A stretch of 45,281 nucleotides of DNA from CF-161 sp035259145 (GCA_035259145.1 DATFWQ010000053.1:1-45281); one strand, 5' to 3'. Shown: positions 23,893 through 31,294, counted from the stretch's first letter. The notes: a model not told the origin generated them from the sequence alone. Translations and numbers: made by a program.

Positions 23893-24508
23893 GCGGGGCC
23901 GGGGCCCCACCAAGTGGGGACGGCACCTCTCCTCAGGTGCCGCGGGGGGCGTGTTGTGGCGGAGGCCACAACACCCGAATCTGGTCAAGGCCGAAGAGCG
24001 GAGCGTGCCTTGACGAGATTCGTTCCGGGGGGGCGTGCCCCCCAGACAAGGGGGACGGCGCCTCTCCTCAGGCGCCGTGGGGAGCGTGTTGCGGCGGACG
24101 CCACGACGCCCGAATCTGGTCAAGGCCGAAGAGCGAAGCGTGCCTTGACGAGATTCGTTCCGGGGGGGCGTCCCCCCAGACAAGCGGGACGGCGCCTCTC
24201 CTCAGGCGCCGTGGGGGGCGTGTTGCGGCGGACGCCACCACGCCCGAATCTGGTCAAGGCCGAAGAGCGAAGCGTGCGTTGACGAGATTCGTTCCGGGCG
24301 GGCGTGCCCCCCACATAAGTGGGAAGTGGTCAGGACTGCACCCGGGGCCCCACGAAGTGGGGACGGCGCCTCTCCTCAGGCGCCGTGGGGGGCGTGTTGT
24401 GGCTATGCCACAACACCCGAATCTGGTCAAGGCCCAAGAGCGGAGCGTGCCTTGACGAGATTCGTTCCGGGGGGGCGTGCCCCCCAGATAAGGGGGCCGT
24501 GGCCCCCA
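23893..24508 (+). repeat. tandem array of multi-hairpin repeats between ftsA and ftsZ (family B, four copies)
   Basis: Four units begin (hairpin 2) at 23921, 24056, 24190 and 24364, so the periods are 135, 134 and 174 bases. Each unit has up to five stem-loops. H1 is CCCCAC-loop-GTGGGG. H2 is CGGCACCT-CTCCTC-AGGTGCCG in unit 1, and CGGCGCCT/AGGCGCCG in units 2-4. H3 is GTGTTGTGGC-loop-GCCACAACAC, perfect in units 1 and 4 and degraded in 2 and 3. H4 has 15-base arms from GAATCTGGTCAAGGC to GCCTTGACGAGATTC with one G-G mismatch. H5 is GGGGGG-CGTG-CCCCCC. In units 2 and 3 the H5 3' arm and the next GGGG form the H1-like hairpin. Unit 4 has an extra leader TGGTCAGGACTGCACCCGG. The array ends with GGGGGCC-GT-GGCCCCC (24491-24506). 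The loops differ while the stems are kept. Confidence 0.93.
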
Positions 24509-24577
24509 GCAAATATGGCTGCGTGGTTCTCACTGGGTCGCATTTTTCGATTCAGCAGAGGTCGTGGATCGTGATGC

Positions 24578-24583
24578 AGGAGG
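24578..24583 (+). promoter_or_regulatory. consensus ribosome binding site of ftsZ
   Basis: AGGAGG, 5 bases before ATG 24589. It selects this ATG over the in-frame GTG 24571 and ATG 24574, and implies strong translation of ftsZ, in contrast to the poorly spaced site of ftsA. Confidence 0.7.
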
Positions 24584-24588
24584 CAAGG

Positions 24589-25695
24589 ATGCAAGGGGAT
24601 CGCCAGGACGGGCGCGCGCGGATCAAAGTGATCGGCGCGGGAGGAGGGGGCGGAAACGCAGTCAACAGAATGATCTCGGCGGCACTGAAGGGTGTCGAGT
24701 TCATCGCCATCAACACCGACCTGCAGGCACTGGAGCGCTGCAACGCGGACGTCAAGGTCAACATTGGGCGCAAGCTGACGCGCGGCCTGGGTTCGGGTGG
24801 GGATTGGACCAAGGGCCGAGACGCGGCAGACGAAAGCCGTGCCGAACTGACGGAGCTGGTCAAGGACACCGACATGGTGTTCATCACCGCCGGAATGGGG
24901 GGTGGAACCGGAACTGGCGCGACGGGCGTCATCGCCGAGGTTGCGAAGATGGAGGGGGCGCTCACCATCGGCGTTGTGACTCGGCCGTTCCGGTGGGAGG
25001 GCAAGGTCAGGAACGAGACCGCCGAAGCCGGCATAAAGAACCTCCGCGAGAAGGTCGACGCCCTGATCGTGATCCCCAACGACCGCCTCACCCAAGTGGT
25101 CGACAAGAAGACCACGCTGGAGGAGGCGTTCCGGATCGCTGACGACGTGCTCCGTCAGGGGGTCCAGGGCATCGCCGACCTGATCGTCAACCCCGGTGTG
25201 ATCAATCTCGACTTCGCCGACGTCAAAGCGATCATGACCGACACCGGCGAAGCCCTGATGGGCATCGGGTTCGGCTCAGGCGACAACCGTTCTGAAGATG
25301 CGGCCAAGCAAGCTGTGGCGAGCCCGCTGCTTGAAACCTCAATCGACGGCGCTCAGGGCATCCTCTTCAACATCACCGCCGGCAAGGACATCACGCTGCA
25401 CGAGTGCGAGAAGGCGGCGGAGATCGTGAAGGCGTCAGCCGACCCCAATGCCAACATCCTTTTCGGCGTGGTCAACGACGATCGAATGCAGGGCGAGGTG
25501 AAGATCACGGTGATCGCGACCGGGTTCGCCCGCAGGCCGCGCATCGTCGCGCCGGCGACCACACCCGTCGCCGAGCCCGTTGCCCAGAAGCAGCCGGAGT
25601 ATTCGCGACCGCTCGTCGAGAGCCGCCCCGCGGCGTTCGCCTCGGACGAGGAGGACCTCAACATCCCGGCCTTCCTGCGCAACCGGCGTCAATGA
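24589..25695 (+). CDS. ftsZ: cell division GTPase FtsZ
   Basis: A 368-aa tubulin-like GTPase that forms the Z ring. It begins with IKVIGAGGGGGNAVNRMI; the tubulin signature GMGGGTGTGAT spans residues 102-112. The synergy-loop region NLDFADVKAIM is followed by GEALMGIGFGSGDNR. A linker of about 40 residues leads to the C-terminal peptide DEEDLNIPAFLRNRRQ, which binds FtsA. The T3 loop reads GLGSGGDWTKG (66-76), where most FtsZs have G-A-G-x-N/D-P-E. The start ATG 24589 has a perfect AGGAGG. The upstream 700 bases hold the repeat array. nrdR follows. Confidence 0.96.
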   Translation: MQGDRQDGRARIKVIGAGGGGGNAVNRMISAALKGVEFIAINTDLQALERCNADVKVNIGRKLTRGLGSGGDWTKGRDAADESRAELTELVKDTDMVFITAGMGGGTGTGATGVIAEVAKMEGALTIGVVTRPFRWEGKVRNETAEAGIKNLREKVDALIVIPNDRLTQVVDKKTTLEEAFRIADDVLRQGVQGIADLIVNPGVINLDFADVKAIMTDTGEALMGIGFGSGDNRSEDAAKQAVASPLLETSIDGAQGILFNITAGKDITLHECEKAAEIVKASADPNANILFGVVNDDRMQGEVKITVIATGFARRPRIVAPATTPVAEPVAQKQPEYSRPLVESRPAAFASDEEDLNIPAFLRNRRQ

Positions 25696-25747
25696 GCCGT
25701 TCGGCTGGTCCAGGCAGGTCGTAAAGTCTGAGGGGACGTTTGCCCAG

Positions 25748-26239
25748 ATGAGATGTCCGTATTGCGGTCACCACGACCTGAAGGTTGTCGACTCGCGCGA
25801 TTCCGAGGTCGGCGAGGCGATTCGGCGACGTCGAGAGTGCCTGCAGTGTGGCCAGCGCTTTACGACCTATGAGCGGATCGAGACGGTGCCCTTCTTCGTG
25901 ATCAAGAAGGACGGCCGGCGTGAGGACTTTGATCCCCACAAGCTGTTCACGGGCCTCAAGAAGGCGACCGAGAAGCGCGACATCTCACCCGAACGCCTGA
26001 ACGGGATCGTCGATCAGATCGAAGCAGAGCTGCGGCGCAGTGGCAGAGTGGAGATCCCCAGCCAGGAGATTGGCGAAATGGTCATGGAGCAGCTGCGGGA
26101 CCTTGACGAGGTTGCCTACATCCGGTTCGCGTCCGTATATCGGGAGTTCATGGACCTGCAGCAGGTCAAGCGCGAGATCGAGCAGGTCCTGTCTTCACGC
26201 GCCAACTCTCGCCGCAAACCGACCCCGGCGCGTCGCTGA
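25748..26239 (+). CDS. nrdR: transcriptional repressor NrdR
   Basis: A 163-aa NrdR, the ATP/dATP-sensing repressor of ribonucleotide reductase genes. The N-terminal zinc ribbon has CPYCG near residues 3-7 and CLQCGQRFTTYE near 31-42. The ATP-cone follows (VIKKDGRREDFDPHKLFTGL). The tail has LRDLDEVAYIRFASVYREF, which is diagnostic. The start ATG 25748 is set by the first cysteine pair, and GAGGGGA lies about 14 bases upstream. It is placed directly after ftsZ, as in several GC-rich phyla. It converges with the next gene. Confidence 0.96.
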   Translation: MRCPYCGHHDLKVVDSRDSEVGEAIRRRRECLQCGQRFTTYERIETVPFFVIKKDGRREDFDPHKLFTGLKKATEKRDISPERLNGIVDQIEAELRRSGRVEIPSQEIGEMVMEQLRDLDEVAYIRFASVYREFMDLQQVKREIEQVLSSRANSRRKPTPARR

Positions 26240-26244
26240 CTCAG

Positions 26245-26261
26245 GCTCTGAACGTCAGAGC
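26245..26261. terminator. hairpin between convergent nrdR and acyltransferase genes
   Basis: GCTCTG-AACGT-CAGAGC is a perfect 6-bp stem located between the nrdR stop (26239) and overlapping the minus-strand gene's stop (26255). There is no T-tract; its position suggests a weak bidirectional terminator. Confidence 0.3.
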
Positions 26262-27274
26262 GTGAGCCACCCGGTTCGCATGTGCCAGTGCTCGCCGGCC
26301 CGGACATGCCGGAGGATGGCGCGTTCGAGGGAGGTTCGGGGAGCGACGTCTTCCATGGAATCGGGCACCTTGCCGAACACAAACCTGAACACATCGTGGT
26401 CGGCGTCTCGCACGCCGGGCACCAGTTCGAAACGGCTCTGGAATCTGACCATGTTGGATGTGGGCGGCAGATATCGAGCCAGCTGGTCGTCCAGGAGCCA
26501 CGACGTGCAGGTCACGATCCGGTAGCCGAGCTCAGGAAAGTGGCCGGCGAAGAATACCTTCGCCGTCCGGAACGACTCATCGCAGGCCTCAGGCGTCAGC
26601 GGCCCCGCCTCTGGGATGTGCACGCTGAGAGCCGGGTCACCCGGCCGGAATCCAGCGCCAAGTTTTTCAACCGTGTCGGCGTCGTACCAGAAGAGCGGAC
26701 CCCCGGGTCCGGTCCGCAGCCGGTACGGTAGGAACTGAAGGCGCCCGAGCGCGTACAGCGCCCCGCGAAAGTGAAGACCGAGCCAGAACTGGCCATCAAA
26801 GCCGGTGCGGCCGTTTCGCCGTCTGTACAGACCGACGTGGCGACCGAGGTCCGCGAGGGTCATCCAGGATACCGTGTCGGCGATGCCCCGCTCCTGATGC
26901 CAGCGGCGGATGGCCGGCACCGCCGCCAGGAACACGAATACCCAGAAACAACGCCCCTGGATGCCGAGCTCGGACGGAAGCGACGGCCAGGGCCCGATGG
27001 CGGCCTCCGGCCGGCCGATGCCGCCGAGTTCTCGATGGTAGGCGCGCTCGAGGAGCCACCACAGGTCGGGCTGGGGCTCAGGTGAGGGCAGTGCCTCGAC
27101 GATCGCGGACCGGTCGGGCTCAGCCACCAGGAGCCGGTCCAGCAGCGCCGCCGCCTCGTCGCCGCGAGGTAGCGGCACCCCGGCCGGCGGCGGCCCAACG
27201 GCGTGCAGCGACTCTATCCAGGGCCGGTAGTCGGCTGTCAGACCCAGTCTCCGGGCGACAGTTGACGCCTCCAT
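26255..27274 (-). CDS. acyltransferase domain-containing protein (DUF5596/GNAT-like C-terminal domain)
   Basis: A 339-aa protein. It matches in outline the actinobacterial-type family with an N-terminal helical acyltransferase-associated domain (LLERAYHRELGG and FWVFVFLAAVPAIRRWHQER) and a GNAT-like C-terminal domain (GRHVGLYRRRNGRTGFDGQF, GLHFRGALYALGRLQFLPYR, SVHIPEAGPLTPEACDESF). No catalytic role has been shown for the family to my knowledge. ATG 27274 has GGAGAG 7-12 bases upstream; GTG 27295 is an alternative. It is divergent from nfeD with only 33 bases between the start codons, and convergent with nrdR. Confidence 0.7.
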   Translation of the reverse strand: MEASTVARRLGLTADYRPWIESLHAVGPPPAGVPLPRGDEAAALLDRLLVAEPDRSAIVEALPSPEPQPDLWWLLERAYHRELGGIGRPEAAIGPWPSLPSELGIQGRCFWVFVFLAAVPAIRRWHQERGIADTVSWMTLADLGRHVGLYRRRNGRTGFDGQFWLGLHFRGALYALGRLQFLPYRLRTGPGGPLFWYDADTVEKLGAGFRPGDPALSVHIPEAGPLTPEACDESFRTAKVFFAGHFPELGYRIVTCTSWLLDDQLARYLPPTSNMVRFQSRFELVPGVRDADHDVFRFVFGKVPDSMEDVAPRTSLERAILRHVRAGEHWHMRTGWLTL

Positions 27275-27295
27275 GTCCCGCTCTCCGAACGGCAC

Positions 27296-27308
27296 TATAC
27301 TCGCCTCA
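27296..27308 (+). promoter_or_regulatory. -10 element suggesting a leaderless nfeD transcript
   Basis: TATACT (27296-27301) is followed by six bases and then ATG 27308, so the expected start of transcription coincides with the A of the start codon. No Shine-Dalgarno is present. No clear -35 is seen. Inference from spacing only. Confidence 0.45.
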
Positions 27309-28477
27309 TGCCGGGCCGCCGGTTCGCTCTCGCCGCGGCCGCCGCGGTCGTTGCGCTGCTGGCGCGGGCGCCGTCGGGTGCGTCCGCGGCCTCACCGCTG
27401 GTCGTCAAGGCCACGCTGGAAGGCGAAATCAACGCAGCCACATCGACGTACATCGCGCAGGCGGTTCAGCGCGCCGAGTCAGAGCACGCGCAGGCCCTGC
27501 TTGTGGTCATGAACACGCCGGGCGGCCTGTCCACCTCGATGGATGACATGGTGACGAGCCTGCTCAATTCTCGGGTCCCGGTCGTGGTCTATGTCGCCCC
27601 CGTCGGCGCTCGCGCCGACTCGGCGGGCCTGTTCGTCGCCCAGTCTGCTGACGTGGTCGCGATGGCACCTGGCACAAATTTGGGCTCGGCCCACCCGATC
27701 ACCGCCAGTGGCGGGAACATCGGCGGCGAGCTGGAACAGAAGGTTGTCAACGACGCGGTGGCGCGTATTCGCAACCTGGCCAGCATCCATGGCCGCAACG
27801 CTGACTGGTGCGAGAAGGCGGTCCGGGAGAGCGTCAACGTCGGCGTCGACCAGGCCGTCAGCCTCCACGTTGCAGACCTCAAGGCCAACGACGTACCGTC
27901 TCTGCTTTCGGCGATCGACGGCCGCGAGCTGCCGCGAACCCACGGCGGGCCGGTCAGCCTTCAGGTGTCCGGGGCACGTGTAGAGGACGACCCGATGCCG
28001 GTGCCGCTCCAGCTGTTGCAGCTGCTCATCAATCCAAACGTCGCTTACCTGCTGCTGCTGCTCGCCATCTTCGGGTTGATCGCGGAGGTCACGACGCCTG
28101 GAGCCATCCTCCCTGGCACCGTGGGAGTGATCAGCGCCATCCTGGCGCTGGTGGCCTTTACCAGTCTGCCAGTCAACATCGCGGGCGTGCTGCTCATCCT
28201 GTTCGCGTTCGCGCTCTTCGTGATCGACCTCAAGGCTCCGACCCACGGCGTCCTCACGGTCGGAGGCGTCGCCTCTCTCGTCCTCGGGTCAGCCTTTCTG
28301 ATCAACACGGGTGCCGTCGGGGAAGGCATCAACCTCTGGCTGATTGCCGGCGCCGGTCTGGCGAGCGCTGGGTTCTTCGGATTTGTGCTCAGCAAGGCGG
28401 TCGAGGCACGGAGCCGGCCGGCCTATGACCTCACGGTGGCGAGCCAGCCACCGAACGACAAGGAGGGAGTTCGATGA
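27308..28477 (+). CDS. nfeD: NfeD family membrane serine protease-like protein, no OB-fold
   Basis: A 389-aa protein. It has an N-terminal signal/anchor (FALAAAAAVVALLARAPSGA), then a ClpP/SppA-like protease domain: GEINAATSTYIAQAVQRA, NTPGGLSTSMDDM, and VAPVGARADSAGLF with the likely catalytic Ser105, then GTNLGSAHP. Four or five transmembrane helices follow (YLLLLLAIFGLIAEVTTPGA and so on). Long NfeD1b proteins continue into a soluble OB-fold; this one ends shortly after the last helix, at KAVEARSRPAYDL, so the OB domain is missing. NfeD proteins pair with slipins, as here, and are thought to process or stabilise membrane proteins. Confidence 0.9.
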   Translation: MPGRRFALAAAAAVVALLARAPSGASAASPLVVKATLEGEINAATSTYIAQAVQRAESEHAQALLVVMNTPGGLSTSMDDMVTSLLNSRVPVVVYVAPVGARADSAGLFVAQSADVVAMAPGTNLGSAHPITASGGNIGGELEQKVVNDAVARIRNLASIHGRNADWCEKAVRESVNVGVDQAVSLHVADLKANDVPSLLSAIDGRELPRTHGGPVSLQVSGARVEDDPMPVPLQLLQLLINPNVAYLLLLLAIFGLIAEVTTPGAILPGTVGVISAILALVAFTSLPVNIAGVLLILFAFALFVIDLKAPTHGVLTVGGVASLVLGSAFLINTGAVGEGINLWLIAGAGLASAGFFGFVLSKAVEARSRPAYDLTVASQPPNDKEGVR

Positions 28478-28526
28478 GTGAGAGAAGGATGAGTCAGAGA
28501 AGGACGCGCGCAATGAGTGGCGCCCG

Positions 28527-29342
28527 ATGACCCCGGCAATCGTCCTGGGGGTTGCACTCCTGCTTGCACTGATCCTCGCCTATTCCAGCATCCGCATCGC
28601 CCGTGAGTACGAGCGGGGCGTGGTGTTTCGCCTTGGCAGGCTAATCAACCTCAAAGGCCCTGGCCTCTTCCTGATCCTGCCCTTCGGAATCGACCGTCTG
28701 ATCAAGGTCGACCTCCGCGTGGTCACGCTGGAAGTGCCGCCGCAGGAGGTGATCACCCTTGACAACGTGACCGTAAAAGTCAACGCAGTCATCTTCTTCC
28801 AGGTGATCGACGCCCGAGCCGCCATCACGAGGGTGCTCAACTACATGAACGCAACCTCGCAGATGGCTCAGACCACGCTCCGAGCCGTGCTGGGGCAGTC
28901 AAGTCTGGACGAGCTGCTGGCCAGCCGCGACAAGATCAACCAGAACCTGCAGCAGATCATCGACCAGCACACCGAGCCCTGGGGCATCAAGGTCAGCACG
29001 GTCGAGGTCAAAGACGTGGAGCTGCCGCTGTCCATGCAGCGGGCCCTTGCTCGTCAGGCCGAGGCCGAGAGGGAGAAGCGGGCCAAAATCATCGCAGCGG
29101 AGGGAGAGTTCCAGGCTGCGCAGACGCTGACCAATGCAGCCGGCGTGATGGCAGCACAGCCGGCTGCCCTGGCTCTGCGCTACATGCAGACCCTTCTGGA
29201 CATGGGGCCCGAGAAGAACTCGACGATTGTCTTCCCGATCCCGTTGGAGCTGATCCGGCCACTGCTCGGCGCTCCGACTTCAGGCGACGGCCACGCACGC
29301 GAGCGGCTGGGGCAGACGAGCGGTACGTCCGGGAGTGGCTGA
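28527..29342 (+). CDS. slipin (stomatin/prohibitin-like SPFH protein)
   Basis: A 271-aa SPFH protein with an N-terminal membrane hairpin (AIVLGVALLLALILAYSSI). The PHB domain starts at IAREYERGVVFRLGRL and continues through KGPGLFLILPFGID, RVVTLEVPPQEVITLDNVTV and LRAVLGQSSLDELLASRDKI. A C-terminal coiled coil (QAEAEREKRAKIIAAEGEFQ) precedes the oligomerisation segment. Slipins form large membrane complexes with NfeD partners; the nfeD gene is immediately upstream (49-base gap). The Gly/Ser-rich tail is unremarkable. A family B repeat follows. Confidence 0.93.
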   Translation: MTPAIVLGVALLLALILAYSSIRIAREYERGVVFRLGRLINLKGPGLFLILPFGIDRLIKVDLRVVTLEVPPQEVITLDNVTVKVNAVIFFQVIDARAAITRVLNYMNATSQMAQTTLRAVLGQSSLDELLASRDKINQNLQQIIDQHTEPWGIKVSTVEVKDVELPLSMQRALARQAEAEREKRAKIIAAEGEFQAAQTLTNAAGVMAAQPAALALRYMQTLLDMGPEKNSTIVFPIPLELIRPLLGAPTSGDGHARERLGQTSGTSGSG

Positions 29343-29367
29343 CAAGCCACCCGCACAGGCCTGGACT

Positions 29368-29528
29368 GGTCAGGACGGCACTCGGGGCCCCACGAAGTGG
29401 GGACGGCCGCTCTCCTCAGCGGCCGTGGGGGGCGTGTTGTGGCATACGCCACAACACCCGAATCTTGTCAAGGCCGAAGAGCGAAGCGTGCCTTGACAAG
29501 ATTCGTTCCGGGGGGGCGTGTCCCCCAG
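29368..29528 (+). repeat. single copy of the family B multi-hairpin repeat
   Basis: A complete unit with the same order as in the ftsA-ftsZ array. H1 is CCCCAC-GAA-GTGGGG (29388-29402). H2 is CGGCCGCT-CTCCTC-AGCGGCCG (29404-29425), a stem with different bases but full pairing. H3 is GTGTTGTGGC-ATAC-GCCACAACAC (29434-29457). H4 arms 29460-29474 and 29490-29504 are perfectly complementary, the G-G mismatch of the other copies being a T-A pair here. H5 is at 29511-29526. The leader TGGTCAGGACGGCACTCGG matches that of array unit 4. It lies between the slipin and RraB-domain genes. Confidence 0.93.
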
Positions 29529-29534
29529 AAAGAG

Positions 29535-29540
29535 TACGCT
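29535..29540 (+). promoter_or_regulatory. possible -10 before the RraB-domain gene
   Basis: TACGCT ends 8 bases before ATG 29549, with no Shine-Dalgarno between, so a leaderless or near-leaderless transcript is possible. It lies just after the family B repeat, which may insulate it from the slipin gene. Confidence 0.3.
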
Positions 29541-29548
29541 GACGCTCG

Positions 29549-29926
29549 ATGGACTGGCGTGGCCTATTCCTGCCGCGGATCAACCGCAAGCCGTCGCGCG
29601 AGAGCCGCAATCCGCCGAATCCGGAGGATCTTGAGCGCCTCGAAGAGCTCAGGGAGCAGGGATCGCGGCTCAAGCTGCCCCACCCGGTCCGCGGCCACCT
29701 CGTATTCGACAGCGAAACCTCCGCCCGCCAAGCTGCGGACCCGCTGAGCAAGGAGGGCTTCTCCTGCACTGTGCGTTCAGCGCCCGACGGCTCCTGGGTG
29801 CTGACCGCGATCGTGCAGGTGGTGCCGACACCGGGCGCTCTCACCAAGCTTCGCGAGCAGTTCGAGGCTGTGACGGCCGCGTACGGCGGCAGCTACCGCG
29901 GCTGGGATGCCCCGATCGTTTACTAA
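29549..29926 (+). CDS. RraB-domain protein (ribonuclease E inhibitor RraB family)
   Basis: A 125-aa protein whose second half fits the RraB fold: HPVRGHLVFDSETSARQAAD, LSKEGFSCTVRSAPDGSWVL, VVPTPGALTKLREQFEAV and YGGSYRGWDAPIV (the family's YGGEYDGW). RraB of gamma-proteobacteria binds RNase E and reduces its activity; homologues in other phyla are uncharacterised and may have another role. Residues 1-45 are charged and variable. It overlaps pgeF by 20 bases. Confidence 0.75.
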   Translation: MDWRGLFLPRINRKPSRESRNPPNPEDLERLEELREQGSRLKLPHPVRGHLVFDSETSARQAADPLSKEGFSCTVRSAPDGSWVLTAIVQVVPTPGALTKLREQFEAVTAAYGGSYRGWDAPIVY

Positions 29927-30647
29927 TACGGAGACCACGCCTCCCGTCGTGCTCCGCATCCCGGGCCTCGCCACCCACGCCTCCCTGGTGCACGGCATGT
30001 CCACCCTGGCGCTGGGAGACATGCGCGCCCCGGCGCCTGGCGACGCCGCGCTGACGCCGGCACGCCGGGGGTTCGCCGAAGCGCTGGGGCTGGAGCCGGA
30101 CCGGCTCGTCGTTGCCGGCGCTGTCCATGACGCCCGGGTGGCGAGGGTGGACGAGCCTGTAGGGGTGCTGCGGGGCTTCGATGCGCTTGTGACGGATCGC
30201 CCGCGTCTGGCGCTGCTGGCAACCTTCGCAGACTGCTACCCGGTCGTGCTCTATGACCCGGCCCAGCGGGCCCTGGCGCTCGCCCACGCGGGATGGCGCG
30301 GCAGCCGGGCGGGAATCGCAGGGCGCGCCGTGCATGCGCTGCGCAGGGAATACGGCTCCCGGCCAGACGACCTGATCGCAGGTCTGGGGCCGGGCATCTG
30401 CGGCCGCTGTTACGAGGTCAGCAAGGACGTAGCCGGCCAGTTCGATGCGACGCACACCCGGCCGAGCCGCGACGGGCGCTTCTTGCTCGACCTTGCGGCG
30501 GTCAACCGAGACCAGTTGCTGGCTGCGGGCGTGCGGTGGGGCCGAGTCCACGTCCTGGGCGTCTGCACCCGTGAGCGACCTGAGCTGCCTTCGCACCGCC
30601 GGGTTCCCGATGGGGTTCGCTTCGCTTGTATCGCCGCCATCAGATAG
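29907..30647 (+). CDS. pgeF: peptidoglycan editing factor / laccase-domain purine nucleoside phosphorylase (PgeF, YfiH/YlmD)
   Basis: A 246-aa laccase-domain protein. The metal site is built from GAVHDARV (His), FADCYPVVLYDP (Cys) and LAHAGWRG (His), in the family order; GLGPGICGRCYEV and CTRERPELPSHRR follow. Members have been shown to phosphorolyse adenosine, and in E. coli to prevent misincorporation of L-Ser into the peptidoglycan stem. In many Gram-positives it is ylmD, next to ylmE as here. ATG 29907 overlaps the RraB gene; GTG 29949 is a possible shorter start. It overlaps yggS by 22 bases. Confidence 0.9.
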   Translation: MPRSFTNTETTPPVVLRIPGLATHASLVHGMSTLALGDMRAPAPGDAALTPARRGFAEALGLEPDRLVVAGAVHDARVARVDEPVGVLRGFDALVTDRPRLALLATFADCYPVVLYDPAQRALALAHAGWRGSRAGIAGRAVHALRREYGSRPDDLIAGLGPGICGRCYEVSKDVAGQFDATHTRPSRDGRFLLDLAAVNRDQLLAAGVRWGRVHVLGVCTRERPELPSHRRVPDGVRFACIAAIR

Positions 30648-31294
30648 ACGCGAACCTCGCCTCGATACGCAGGCGCGTCGAGCTGGCGGGGGGCAACCCA
30701 GACGCCATCACGATCGTCGGTGTCACCAAAGGCCAGCCCGTGGACGTCTGCCGCGCCGCGGTGTCGCTCGGCCTGGGGGTACTGGGCGAGAACCGGGTCC
30801 AGGAAGCGCTCAGCAAGATGGACGATGTTCCTGGCGCAGTCTGGCATCTCGTAGGCCATCTGCAGACCAACAAGGCGCGTCACGCCCACCGGTTTGCGTT
30901 GATCCAGTCCCTGGACTCCGTTCGCCTGGCCACAGCGCTGGCCGGACTCGGCCGCGCCCAGGTCCTCGTCCAGGTCAACGTGGCTCGCGAGCCTCAAAAG
31001 CACGGTGTGCCACCGGAGGAAGCGGTAGGCACTGCAGTGCAGGTGGCGGCGCTACTGGACCTGCGCGGCTTCATGGCGATGGGCCCCGCGCGTGGCGACC
31101 CCCGTCCGGCGTTCGCAGAGTTGAGGCACCTGCGCGACGAGGCTGAGCAGCGGCTCGGCAGTGCCCTGCCGATCCTGTCAATGGGCATGAGTGAGGATCT
31201 CGAATCGGCTGTGGCCGAGGGCAGCACGATGCTCCGCGTCGGCCGCGCGTTGTTCGGTGAGCGGCCCCGGAGCGCGACCCCTGGGGTGCAATAA
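30626..31294 (+). CDS. yggS: PLP homeostasis protein YggS/YlmE
   Basis: A 222-aa fold-type III PLP-binding protein (COG0325) that buffers pyridoxal phosphate. The PLP lysine is Lys35 in IVGVTKGQP. Other blocks are LGENRVQEALSKM, WHLVGHLQTNKA, VQVNVAREPQKHGV, FMAMGPARGD and LSMGMSEDLESAVAEGSTML, ending with RVGRALFGER. The start is TTG 30626 within the end of pgeF. The pgeF-yggS pair is the standard ylmD-ylmE order downstream of ftsZ; sepF (ylmF) would be expected next but is absent. Confidence 0.94.
   Translation: MYRRHQIDANLASIRRRVELAGGNPDAITIVGVTKGQPVDVCRAAVSLGLGVLGENRVQEALSKMDDVPGAVWHLVGHLQTNKARHAHRFALIQSLDSVRLATALAGLGRAQVLVQVNVAREPQKHGVPPEEAVGTAVQVAALLDLRGFMAMGPARGDPRPAFAELRHLRDEAEQRLGSALPILSMGMSEDLESAVAEGSTMLRVGRALFGERPRSATPGVQ

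Noticed and set aside
22562..23926. 454-codon minus-strand frame opposite ftsA
   Set aside because: Shadow of ftsA, which has full actin-family motifs on the plus strand.
23853..24455. An open frame of about 200 codons running from the end of ftsA through the repeat array
   Set aside because: Its composition is just translated hairpin repeats (ESGQGRRAKRALTRFVPGG repeated), unit lengths of 135, 134 and 174 do not keep frame, and both strands are equally open because of the GC content.
23893..24508. CRISPR array
   Set aside because: Units are about 135 bases of near-identical structured sequence without unique spacers of uniform size, and no cas genes are nearby.
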